25,366 nucleotides of DNA, from contig JBEDUI010000059.1 in the NCBI GenBank assembly GCA_040414495.1, positions 1-25,366 on the forward strand, given 5' to 3'. Under the pieces are notes generated by a model. That model made no database searches, had not been told where the DNA came from, and saw only the letters and a list, made by a program, of their open reading frames with translations. How positions within the stretch are numbered: the first letter of the stretch is position 1; every line of letters starts with the position of its first letter. Below are positions 1 to 6,732 of the stretch, one piece after another. The position numbers and the translations under genes were made by a program. Source of the DNA: DATAVB01 sp040414495 (GTDB taxonomy: Bacteria; Actinomycetota; Actinomycetes; Mycobacteriales; QHCD01).

Positions 1-188
1 GTCCAACCCACCCTCACCTCACGCTCACCGCAGTCCGGACGAGACAACGTTCCCGGGCTCACCACAATGCAGCTCGCTGCACTTTGCGCGTCACGACCGC
101 CGGACAGCCCAACCACACGTCACGCTGACCGTAATCCGGATGCCACGACATTTCCGAACACGCCCGGGGACGCCACGCTCTGCACAAC

Positions 189-254
189 TGCAGCGAACGT
201 GACATCAGAGCGATTTTTCGCCCGCAAAACCGCACTCCTGCCACGCTCACTGCA
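189..254. repeat. 66-bp palindrome, copy 1
   Basis: The left end begins TGCAGCGAACGTGACATCAG and the right end closes CACGCTCACTGCA. The arms are about 29 bp with a few mismatches around a short centre between TTTT and AAAA. It could fold as a long hairpin in RNA or single-stranded DNA. Confidence 0.8.
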
Positions 255-341
255 ATTTATGCGCGAAAGCAGTTGTCCAACCCACCCTCACCTCACGCTC
301 ACCGCAGTCCGGACGAGACAACGTACCCGCGCCCACCACAA

Positions 342-407
342 TGCAGCGAACGCGACACCAGAGCGATTTTTCGCCCGCAAAACCGCACTCCTGCCACGCT
401 CGCTGCA
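342..407. repeat. 66-bp palindrome, copy 2
   Basis: This copy starts exactly 153 bp after copy 1 and has the same length and the same TGCA termini. It differs from copy 3 only at scattered positions in the left arm (CGCGACACC versus CGTGACATC). Confidence 0.8.
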
Positions 408-494
408 ATTTATGCGCGAAAGCAGTTGTCCAACCCACCCTCACCTCACGCTCACCGCAGTCCGGACGAGACAACGTTCCCGCGCCACCACGAG

Positions 495-560
495 TGCAGC
501 GAACGTGACATCAGAGCGATTTTTCGCCCGCAAAACCGCACTCCTGCCACGCTCGCTGCA
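495..560. repeat. 66-bp palindrome, copy 3
   Basis: This copy starts exactly 153 bp after copy 2. The reverse complement of the right arm (TGCAGCGAGCGTGGCAGGAG) matches the left arm (TGCAGCGAACGTGACATCAG) at all but four of these positions. Confidence 0.8.
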
Positions 561-734
561 ATTTATGCGCAAGAGCAGTACGCCAACCCTCGCCTCACGC
601 TCACTGCACTTCGCGCGCGAAAGCGGTACGCCACGTCACGCTCACTGCACGCTCACTGCACTTCGCGCGCGAGAGCAGTACGCCAACCCACCCTCACGTC
701 ACGTTCACTGCAGTCCAGCGCCAACGGCCAGCGA

Positions 735-1787
735 TTAAATGACCTCGAGGCCGTCGCGGTCGGGCAATGCGGGATACGGCGCGTGCGGCTCGGCCTGGTA
801 CCAGAATGCGGTCGAGGCGATATCGTCCTGCAGCGGCAGGAATCGCCCGCCCGAACGCCACCCCAACGCCTGCATGGTGACCCGAAGATCCTCAGCGAAA
901 CAGATCGGATCCGGAATATGCCAGCGGTACAAGCCGAACCGGTGCTGGGAATTCCTGGCCTCATGTCCGCCGATCACCTGCGGCATGCCCAGATACGGCG
1001 TGGAAAATACGCCGTAATCATTGTCGCCGTCCACAAATCCCCAGGCCCCGCCGAAATAGTCTTCGGTCCCGGTTCCACAAATGGTGGGGAATTCCTCGTC
1101 ACCGTCCAAAAAGAACTTCAGCTCGCCTTCGCCCCACCAGCCGGTGTTGTTCGACTGCCAGGCGACGTACGTTCCGACGTAGTGTCCAGACCCACGTACG
1201 CCGTCGAGGATCGTGTGGACGGTGCCGTATTCCAGCGGATTGTTCCGGCGCCACTGGGCATGCAGATAAACCGCGTCGTCGGGGACCTCGGCCAGCTCGT
1301 AATCGATTTGGTAAAAGAATCCCTCGCGTTCGGTCTCGGAGAGGTTCTCCACCGTGATCCGGGCCGAGCGGCGAAACGGCATCGGCCAGTACGAATTAAA
1401 ACCGCCGCGCGGATTTACGGCGATCGGCTGCGAATTCACCCGGCAGGGTTCTCCCCAACCATTGCAGAAGAAATCGCCGAGCGGGACCTCCACGCTCGGC
1501 GTTTCCTCGCCGTCCCAGTACATCCGCAGCACCAACTGCCGCCACCAGGCCGGATCGACGGTGATCCAGATGTGCTGAATGGTTCCGGGACCGTCGATTT
1601 CGGCCAACGTCGTGGTCTGGCCCGGCGCCAACGTCAGGCAGGGCGAGACTTTCCAACCCGGGCCGAGGTCCCGGGCCGCGTTCGCCGCGGTGCCGTCGGT
1701 GGCCCGCGCGCCACCGCCCTTTTCCCCGCGCGGATTTTCCGCGCTGATCGAACGAGTCCGCGCCCGTCGGGCCACAGCGATATTCAT
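735..1787 (-). CDS. GH172 / DUF2961 family glycoside hydrolase
   Basis: Predicted 350-aa cytoplasmic protein with no signal peptide. The DUF2961 hallmarks are an N-terminal block ENPRGEKGGGA (about residues 17-27), the stretch GPGTIQHIW (about 66-74) and the strongly conserved GTGTEDYF, whose Glu242 is a candidate catalytic acid. The family was reclassified as GH172 after characterisation of a bifidobacterial difructose-dianhydride-I-forming alpha-D-fructofuranosidase, and actinobacterial relatives act on D-arabinofuranose polymers. The substrate here cannot be read from sequence. The ATG at 1787 has no clear Shine-Dalgarno, but a TACGCT hexamer ends 7 nt before it, which would suit leaderless transcription. 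The length fits the family. The DinB gene lies 63 bp upstream on the same strand and the palindrome array follows the stop. Confidence 0.85.
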   Translation of the reverse strand: MNIAVARRARTRSISAENPRGEKGGGARATDGTAANAARDLGPGWKVSPCLTLAPGQTTTLAEIDGPGTIQHIWITVDPAWWRQLVLRMYWDGEETPSVEVPLGDFFCNGWGEPCRVNSQPIAVNPRGGFNSYWPMPFRRSARITVENLSETEREGFFYQIDYELAEVPDDAVYLHAQWRRNNPLEYGTVHTILDGVRGSGHYVGTYVAWQSNNTGWWGEGELKFFLDGDEEFPTICGTGTEDYFGGAWGFVDGDNDYGVFSTPYLGMPQVIGGHEARNSQHRFGLYRWHIPDPICFAEDLRVTMQALGWRSGGRFLPLQDDIASTAFWYQAEPHAPYPALPDRDGLEVI

Positions 1788-1810
1788 GCCGGCGAGCGTA
1801 AAGGGTGGTG

Positions 1811-1843
1811 CGGCCGATCCCGCGATCTTGCCGAAATCGGCCG
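1811..1843. promoter_or_regulatory. 8-bp inverted repeat between the DinB and GH172 genes
   Basis: CGGCCGAT (1811-1818) and ATCGGCCG (1836-1843) are perfect inverted arms separated by 17 nt. They lie in the 63-bp gap upstream of the GH172 start. This could be an operator for the glycosidase or a weak terminator for the DinB gene; the sequence does not decide. Confidence 0.3.
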
Positions 1844-1850
1844 CTCCCCT

Positions 1851-2375
1851 TTACAGGCCTTTCACACCGTCGATCAGCTCACGGATCGTGTCGAGGTGGC
1901 CGTTGTGCCGGGCCGTCTCCTCGATCATGTGCAGCATGATCCAGCGCAGCGACACCGGATCATCGCCGGCCCCCGGGCCGCATTCGCGCGTGTCCAGGTC
2001 GAGCCCGGCCACGATTTCCCGCGACCGGGCGCACTGCGCGTCGTACTCGTCGAGCAGCTGCCCCAGCGGTACGTCATCCACCCGCATTTCGGCGTCCGGG
2101 TCCTCGTCGGTCCACGGCCCCCGGTCGGGAAGGTTCAGCAGGCTGATTTCGAACCAGGAATGCTCCACCCAACGCAGATGGCTGACCAGACCTGCCACCG
2201 TGATCAGCGGTGAAGCCGGCAGCAGCGCGCGGTGTGCGTCCTCATCGGACAGTCCATCGCATTTGATCCGTACGGTGGCGCGATGCCAATCGAGAAAGGC
2301 ATTCAGCAACATACGTTCGTCGCCGTGATGCGGCCGGGATGGCCGGATCAGGTTGGTTTCTTGCAGTTGACTCAC
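1851..2375 (-). CDS. DinB-family (DUF664) putative metal-dependent protein
   Basis: Predicted 174-aa soluble four-helix-bundle protein of the DinB/DUF664 superfamily. The typical blocks are present: HLRWVEHSWFE near residues 66-76 and a C-terminal HMIEETARHNGHLD near 149-162, with His66 or His72, His157 and His160 the likely metal ligands. Actinobacterial members include thiol-dependent (mycothiol or bacillithiol S-transferase-like) enzymes, but many have no known substrate. The GTG start at 2375 is chosen because GGAG lies 5 nt upstream and the product begins MSQLQET. A promoter-like pair and a 16-codon ORF with a strong ribosome site lie just upstream. The GH172 gene follows in the same direction. 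Confidence 0.8.
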   Translation of the reverse strand: MSQLQETNLIRPSRPHHGDERMLLNAFLDWHRATVRIKCDGLSDEDAHRALLPASPLITVAGLVSHLRWVEHSWFEISLLNLPDRGPWTDEDPDAEMRVDDVPLGQLLDEYDAQCARSREIVAGLDLDTRECGPGAGDDPVSLRWIMLHMIEETARHNGHLDTIRELIDGVKGL

Positions 2376-2417
2376 GTCTTCTCCAGCGAGGTTGCGGTGC
2401 CCCCGCCACGCGCGTGC

Positions 2418-2468
2418 TCAGCGCGAGACCGGACGGGAGTGCGGCACCCTGATCGTGACGGACGACAT
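2418..2468 (-). CDS. Putative 16-codon leader ORF upstream of the DinB gene
   Basis: Reads MSSVTIRVPHSRPVSR and stops 42 nt before the DinB GTG start. It is listed because its ribosome site, AAGGAGGT placed 7 nt before the ATG, is the strongest near the gene, stronger than that of the DinB gene itself. A TTGACG/TTCGAT promoter pair lies just upstream. No homology is claimed. It may be a leader peptide, a small protein or a chance ORF. Confidence 0.35.
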   Translation of the reverse strand: MSSVTIRVPHSRPVSR

Positions 2469-2499
2469 CGGGTCCACCTCCTTCCGGTCGGTCCTCGAC

Positions 2500-2529
2500 A
2501 TCGAACAAGAATGCACCCGCGGCCGTCAA
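2500..2529 (-). promoter_or_regulatory. Putative sigma-70-type promoter for the leader ORF and DinB gene
   Basis: On the minus strand TTGACG (2529-2524) is followed 18 nt later by TTCGAT (2505-2500). Predicted transcription would start near 2493, giving a 5' leader of about 25 nt before the small ORF. The -35 is close to consensus; the -10 is weaker. Confidence 0.4.
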
Positions 2530-2578
2530 GGTATTTCTGGCGCGCGGCTTATACGTGGCGAAACCGGACTAGAGCGTG

Positions 2579-2813
2579 TTGCTTAAGTCCTGGCCGTCGC
2601 GAGCGGTGATCGCTGTAGGTGCTGCGGCGATCCGGCAAGGCAGCCCGGGCGCGGGTGTCCCGCAAGACAGCCCGGGTGCGGGTGTCCCGCAAGACACAGG
2701 GAGCCGATACCGCTGTTGTATCGGCGACGACAGACAACGCTAGGCCGCCGGGGCGGCGGGTGGGAGCGTGTCAGTCGTCTGGGCACCGCGCAGCAGGCCG
2801 AGGACTTAAGCAA
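2579..2813. repeat. 12-bp inverted repeats bounding a 235-bp segment
   Basis: TTGCTTAAGTCC (2579-2590) is exactly inverted at 2802-2813 (GGACTTAAGCAA). GGCC follows on the inner side of both arms, one base out of register. The segment has no transposase and no clear target-site duplication. It could be a miniature element relic or chance. Confidence 0.4.
2641..2694. repeat. 27-bp tandem repeat, two copies
   Basis: Two 27-bp copies (2641-2667 and 2668-2694), each ending GTGTCCCGCAAGA, differ at one base. A degenerate half copy (TCCGGCAAGG) precedes them. The period is a multiple of three but neither strand gives a believable protein. Confidence 0.7.
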
Positions 2814-2867
2814 GATGCCCTGGCACCATAACCTCGACATACCCCTGTCTTCCACAAAGGATTGATC

Positions 2868-4091
2868 GTGACCGTGCTCCGCCGTCTGGTTGTGTTCGTC
2901 GCCGCATTGCTGCTCACCGCAGCGACGGCGTCCGCGGCAGCTGAACCACCTCCGCTCGCCATGGTCAGCCTGCCGGCGCCGACCGGTCCCCATGCGATCG
3001 GCACCGTGAACCTGCGGCTGGTCGACCACAGCCGGGTCGACCCCTGGGGCGTCACGCCGGGCCAGCCCCGACAGCTGATGGTGAGCATCTTTTACCCGGC
3101 ACGGAATGCGGCGCATTTCCCGGTGGCGCCGATGATGCAGCCCGGCGCGGCAGCGGGTTTTGACCAGCTGAATTCGCTGCAAGTCCCGGCGGGAAAGGTG
3201 AATTGGGCGGGGACAAAGACCCACGCGCATGTGAGTGCGCCGCTGGATCGGCGGGGCGGGCCGCATCCGGTGGTGCTGTACTCCCCCGGCGCCGGCGATC
3301 CGCGCACGCTGGGCACTGTCCTGGTCGAACAGCTGGTCAGCGAGGGCTACGTCGTGGTCACGATCGACCACACCTATGAGACGTACATACAATTCCCGGA
3401 CGGCACGGTCACCGGAATGGACGCGATCGCGCAGGCGCCCCAGCAGCCGGACGGTCCCTGGGCGCAATTCCTGCACAAGCTGGTGAATGTTCGGGTGGCC
3501 GACACCCGGTTCGTTCTGGGCCAGATCGCCCGGCTCGATGCCAGTCCTGAATTCGCCGGCGGATTTGACCTGTCGAAGATCGGAATGTTCGGCCATTCGG
3601 CCGGCGGATTCACTGCCCTGCAGGCGATGCACGACGATTCCCGGATCAAAGCGGCTGTCGACATGGACGGCGAGCTGAACTACGCCCAGGAGGACGTGCC
3701 CGGGACACCGATGTCCTCTGTGGTCAATGACGGATTGTCCCGTCCGTTCATGCTCATGGGCAGCAAGCCGGACGGCCGGCACAACCACGAGAACACCTCG
3801 TGGAACCTGCTGTGGAATCACAGCAACGGCTGGCATCGCGACCTTTATCTGACCGGATCCGAGCACGCCACCTACACCGACGCCGAGGCAATCGTGCCGC
3901 AATTGGTGGCGCAGAAGGTGATTACCTCCGACCTCGGCACGAGCGATATCGGCAGCATTTCGCCCGACTCGGCCATGGCCGCCGATCGCGCCTACGTGTC
4001 CGCGTTTTTCGACACCTGGCTGCGGCACCGTGATTCCGGGTTACTCAGTGGACCGTCCAAGAAATACTCGGACATGACGTTCATCAAATAG
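2868..4091 (+). CDS. Secreted alpha/beta hydrolase (PAF-acetylhydrolase-like lipase/esterase)
   Basis: Predicted 407-aa exported serine hydrolase. Residues 1-24 form a Sec signal (Arg-Arg followed by a hydrophobic core, ending ATASAAAE). The mature part has an oxyanion-hole region YSPGAGDPR, the nucleophile elbow GHSAGG with Ser244, a candidate acid in DMDGE (Asp265 or Asp267), and a C-terminal GSEHATYTD with His333, as in PAF-acetylhydrolase-type and cutinase-like polyester hydrolases. Likely substrates are extracellular esters or lipids. The GTG at 2868 is preferred because AAAGG lies 7 nt upstream; a TTG at 2862 would sit only 1 nt from it. The gene converges with the TetR gene and their stops overlap by 8 bp. 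Confidence 0.85.
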   Translation: MTVLRRLVVFVAALLLTAATASAAAEPPPLAMVSLPAPTGPHAIGTVNLRLVDHSRVDPWGVTPGQPRQLMVSIFYPARNAAHFPVAPMMQPGAAAGFDQLNSLQVPAGKVNWAGTKTHAHVSAPLDRRGGPHPVVLYSPGAGDPRTLGTVLVEQLVSEGYVVVTIDHTYETYIQFPDGTVTGMDAIAQAPQQPDGPWAQFLHKLVNVRVADTRFVLGQIARLDASPEFAGGFDLSKIGMFGHSAGGFTALQAMHDDSRIKAAVDMDGELNYAQEDVPGTPMSSVVNDGLSRPFMLMGSKPDGRHNHENTSWNLLWNHSNGWHRDLYLTGSEHATYTDAEAIVPQLVAQKVITSDLGTSDIGSISPDSAMAADRAYVSAFFDTWLRHRDSGLLSGPSKKYSDMTFIK

Positions 4092-4842
4092 GTCCGTCCG
4101 CCTTGCGGCGGGCCGCTTCCGGCAACGACGCAATCACGCCGTTGATGACGATGCGCAGCTGCCCATCGAATTCGACGGTGTGATCGTCGGGATCCGAGCC
4201 CTCGACGATGACCTTGTGCAGCCGCGGGTATTTGCCGGTCGCCAGCAATCCGCGGATATACGGGGCCATTCGTTCGTGCCATTCCTGCTCACTCAGTCCG
4301 GTCTGCCGCTGCACCTCGAGTTCGGCCAGTTCCTCTTGTACGAAGCCGAAAACGAACGCGTTGACGGCGCCGACCGAATGCATCATCGTGTCGGCGTCCA
4401 CGTCCAGGTTGTCGAAAATGCTGAGTGCGATTTCGATGCAGCGGACCATGTTCGGGCCGAAGGCCGGGCGCCCGGACATGAGCCGCGGCAACCACGGATG
4501 CCGGTGCACCTGGGCCCGTAGGCCGTGCCCGATTTCCAACAGGTCGTTGCGCAGGATGCCGGAGGCCCCGGCCCATTCCTCGTCAATGTCGGCCAGGGTC
4601 TCGCCCATCACCTCATCGAGCATCAGGTCCAGCAGGTCGTCCTTTGTGGACACGTACCGGTAGAGCGACATCGCGCCGGAGCCCAATTCGCCTGCTATAC
4701 GGCGCATTGACACCGCATCAAGCCCTTCGGCATCGGCCAATTTGACGGCCGCGCCGACAATCTGCGGCAGCGATAGAGACGCCGACGTAGCCCGGGTCTT
4801 GCGCTCCGGGCGCGCCCAGATCGGCAGTCCGTCGCTGGTCAT
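4084..4842 (-). CDS. TetR-family transcriptional repressor
   Basis: Predicted 252-aa DNA-binding protein. Residues 45-64 (VSMRRIAGELGSGAMSLYRY) form the TetR helix-turn-helix, followed by KDDLLDLMLDEV. The rest resembles the TetR C-terminal ligand-binding domain common in regulators beside DrrAB-type exporters. The ATG at 4842 is chosen because a perfect AGGAGG lies 7-8 nt upstream; the same frame stays open to 4920, but that extension crosses the operator. The gene is divergent from the ABC exporter, and the palindrome between them argues for repression of both units with relief by an exported drug-like ligand. The ligand is unknown. Confidence 0.9.
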   Translation of the reverse strand: MTSDGLPIWARPERKTRATSASLSLPQIVGAAVKLADAEGLDAVSMRRIAGELGSGAMSLYRYVSTKDDLLDLMLDEVMGETLADIDEEWAGASGILRNDLLEIGHGLRAQVHRHPWLPRLMSGRPAFGPNMVRCIEIALSIFDNLDVDADTMMHSVGAVNAFVFGFVQEELAELEVQRQTGLSEQEWHERMAPYIRGLLATGKYPRLHKVIVEGSDPDDHTVEFDGQLRIVINGVIASLPEAARRKADGPI

Positions 4843-4858
4843 GAATCCCACCTCCTGC

Positions 4859-4893
4859 TTGCGTACACCGTACCTCATGGGTACGGTGTACGC
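4859..4893. promoter_or_regulatory. TetR operator overlapping the exporter promoter
   Basis: GCGTACACCGTACC (4861-4874) and GGTACGGTGTACGC (4880-4893) are perfect 14-bp inverted arms around TCATG. A plus-strand promoter TTGCGT (4859-4864), 17 nt, TACGGT (4882-4887) is built into the palindrome, so repressor binding would cover both promoter boxes. A partial half-site (GCGTACGACGTACCC) follows at 4899-4913. Confidence 0.8.
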
Positions 4894-4948
4894 GTTGTGC
4901 GTACGACGTACCCGATTCACTCAGGCAACGGGCACTTCAGGGGGAAGG

Positions 4949-5929
4949 ATGACCGAAATACAGGCGCTCGCCCGACCAACGAGCGCACGCCGCGACACCG
5001 CCGTACTGGTCGAGGGCATCACCAAACGCTTCGGCAAAACCCAGGCGCTGGCCGGCGTGGATCTGGCCATATCCCGCGGCACGATCTGTGGCGTACTCGG
5101 GCCGAATGGAGCCGGAAAGACCACCGCGGTAAGGATTCTGACCACGCTGCTGCGACCAGACGGCGGGCGCGCCGAGGTCGACGGCTACGACGTGGTGGCC
5201 GAGGCCGAGCAGGTCCGGTTCCGGATTGGGCTGGCCGGCCAGAACGCGGCCCTCGACGAAAAGCTCACCGGCCGGGACAACCTGCGCATGTTCGGCCGGC
5301 TCTACCACCTCTCGTACCGGACCGCGGCGCAGCGGGCCGACGAACTGCTGGCCCGGTTCGACCTGATCGAGGCGGCCGACCGGGTTGTGCAGACGTATTC
5401 GGGCGGCATGCGCCGGCGCCTCGATCTGGCCGCGAGCCTGGTCATCGCGCCGGCCGTGCTGTTCCTCGACGAGCCGACGACCGGGCTGGACCCGCGCTCG
5501 CGCAACGCCGTCTGGGCCTCGATCCGCGACCTGGTCGCCGATGGCACCACGGTCCTGCTAACCACCCAGTACCTCGACGAAGCCGACCAACTGGCCGACC
5601 ACATCGCGGTCATCGACACCGGTCGGGTGATCGCGGCCGGGACCGCGGCCGAGCTCAAATCGCAGGTCGGCGGTGACCGGATCGACCTGGTCGCACGCTA
5701 CGCGGCCGACCTATCTCTGGCAGCTGAAACGCTGAGTCGGCTCACCGGGTCGCCGGCCCGGTCCCGGGCCGAAATCCGTCAGGTCAGCGCGCCGACGACG
5801 CAAAGCGGCTTGCTGACCACAGTGGTCCGGGAATTGGACCGGGCCGGCATCGAGATCGAGGACATCGCGCTGCGCCGGCCGACGCTCGACGACGTATTTC
5901 TGCACCTGACGGGACACACCGCCGCATGA
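4949..5929 (+). CDS. DrrA-type ABC transporter ATP-binding protein
   Basis: Predicted 326-aa cytoplasmic ATPase of a drug-exporter ABC-2 system. Walker A is GPNGAGKTT (51-59), the signature SGGM starts at residue 151, and Walker B ends in LDE with Asp174-Glu175, followed by PTTGLDP. The usual H-loop histidine is Gln (TTQYLDEAD), as is normal for DrrA proteins. A C-terminal DrrA-like domain ends with LDDVFLHLTG. The ATG at 4949 follows AGGGGGAAGG. The stop overlaps the permease start by 4 nt (ATGA), so the two are translationally coupled. Control is expected from the divergent TetR repressor through the operator upstream. Confidence 0.92.
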   Translation: MTEIQALARPTSARRDTAVLVEGITKRFGKTQALAGVDLAISRGTICGVLGPNGAGKTTAVRILTTLLRPDGGRAEVDGYDVVAEAEQVRFRIGLAGQNAALDEKLTGRDNLRMFGRLYHLSYRTAAQRADELLARFDLIEAADRVVQTYSGGMRRRLDLAASLVIAPAVLFLDEPTTGLDPRSRNAVWASIRDLVADGTTVLLTTQYLDEADQLADHIAVIDTGRVIAAGTAAELKSQVGGDRIDLVARYAADLSLAAETLSRLTGSPARSRAEIRQVSAPTTQSGLLTTVVRELDRAGIEIEDIALRRPTLDDVFLHLTGHTAA

Positions 5930-6732
5930 CCGCGATTGCGTTGGACCGATTCCGTTGGACCCTGGCCGATGGCGTCACCGTCGTCATCCGCAACCTGAAC
6001 CACATCCGCCGTGCACCAAGCCAACTCATCGCGGACTTGATCGTCCCGATCGTGATGGTGCTGCTTTTCGGGTACGTATTCGGAAGCGCGATCCGCGTTC
6101 CCGGCGGCGGCAATTACCGGGAATTCCTGATGCCGGGATTATTTGCGATGACCGCGGTCAGCTCGGTCGCGGTCACCGGGCAGCTCGTCGCCGGTGACGT
6201 ACAACGCGGCGTGATGGACCGGTTCCGGTCGATGCCGATGGCCCGCTCGGCTGTCGCGTTCGGACAGACCGGGGTGGACATCATCACCGGCACGATGGGC
6301 CTGATCGGTATGGCGTTGTGCGGTCTGGTCGTCGGTTGGCGGATCCACACCGGACTGTGGCACGGGCTGGCCGGATTCGGGTTGCTGTTGCTGCTGCGGT
6401 ACGCGATTTCCTGGCTCGGTGTCTACATGGGACTGTCGGTGAAGAACGAGGAAACGGCCGACAAGCTGGGCATGTTGTTCCTCCCGGTATCGATGCTGGC
6501 CAATACGTTCGTACCGACCAGCGGCATGCCCGCCTGGCTGCGTTTCGTGTCGAATTGGAATCCGATCAGCTCGTTGGTGGCGGCCTGCCGGTCATTGTTC
6601 GGGAATCCGGGTGCGCCGGCGGCAAATGCCGCGCTGCCGCTGCAGCATCCCGTTATCTCGACGCTGATCTGGTCGGTCGTGATCTTGGCCGTGTTCGTGC
6701 CGCTGTCGGTCCGGAAGTACTACACCGCGTGA
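5926..6732 (+). CDS. DrrB-type ABC-2 permease
   Basis: Predicted 268-aa integral membrane partner of the preceding ATPase. About six hydrophobic segments are visible, beginning near LIVPIVMVLLFGYVFG, with the typical ABC-2 motif around FLMPGLFAMTAVSSVAVTG and the late block NTFVPTSGMPAWLRFVSNWNP shared by daunorubicin-resistance permeases. It starts inside the ATPase stop codon (ATGA). Its 3' end overlaps the convergent phosphodiesterase gene by 13 bp. The substrate is unknown; efflux of a hydrophobic compound is inferred from the family. Confidence 0.9.
   Translation: MTAIALDRFRWTLADGVTVVIRNLNHIRRAPSQLIADLIVPIVMVLLFGYVFGSAIRVPGGGNYREFLMPGLFAMTAVSSVAVTGQLVAGDVQRGVMDRFRSMPMARSAVAFGQTGVDIITGTMGLIGMALCGLVVGWRIHTGLWHGLAGFGLLLLLRYAISWLGVYMGLSVKNEETADKLGMLFLPVSMLANTFVPTSGMPAWLRFVSNWNPISSLVAACRSLFGNPGAPAANAALPLQHPVISTLIWSVVILAVFVPLSVRKYYTA

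Larger units (their letters stand above)
1..715. repeat. Tandem array of a 153-bp unit carrying a 66-bp palindrome
   Basis: This stretch holds no convincing gene. The sequence GTCCAACCCACCCTCACCTC begins at 1, 275 and 428, and a 66-bp palindrome begins at 189, 342 and 495, so the core repeats with an exact 153-bp period (66-bp palindrome plus 87-bp spacer). In the first unit the palindrome has collapsed to 14 bp (68-81). After 560 the array decays into shorter pieces in which GCTCACTGCACTTCGCGCGC recurs near 599 and 650. The open frames running through it are GC-skew artefacts: they repeat peptide blocks at the DNA period and resemble no family I know. The array lies 3' of the GH172 gene that ends at 735. 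Related palindromes occur at the other end of the window. I do not recognise the family. Confidence 0.85.
2376..2867. other. Intergenic region between the DinB gene and the secreted hydrolase
   Basis: This 492-bp gap holds, from left to right, a putative 16-codon leader ORF and promoter for the DinB gene (minus strand), a 12-bp inverted repeat pair enclosing a 27-bp tandem repeat, and the ribosome site of the hydrolase. No open frame here resembles a known protein. Confidence 0.6.

Noticed and set aside
1..715. CRISPR array
   Set aside because: The 153-bp units have near-identical spacers and long palindromes, there are no short unique spacers, and no cas genes are present.
273..2213. A 646-codon plus-strand frame through the repeat array and the GH172 gene
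   Set aside because: Its N-terminal part simply translates the 153-bp repeats and the rest is antisense to GH172 and the DinB gene.
2619..2831. A 70-codon plus-strand ORF containing RVSRKT repeats
   Set aside because: It only translates the 27-bp tandem repeat; no ribosome site or family similarity supports it.
2583..4028. A 481-codon open frame on the minus strand opposite the secreted hydrolase
   Set aside because: It is antisense to a gene with a signal peptide and full catalytic triad. Its composition is typical of GC-rich shadow frames (Arg/His/Gly-rich) and it shows no family motif.
4843..4920. N-terminal extension of the TetR protein to 4920
   Set aside because: The extension would cross the operator and promoter, while the ATG at 4842 has a perfect AGGAGG site and the typical TetR N-terminus.
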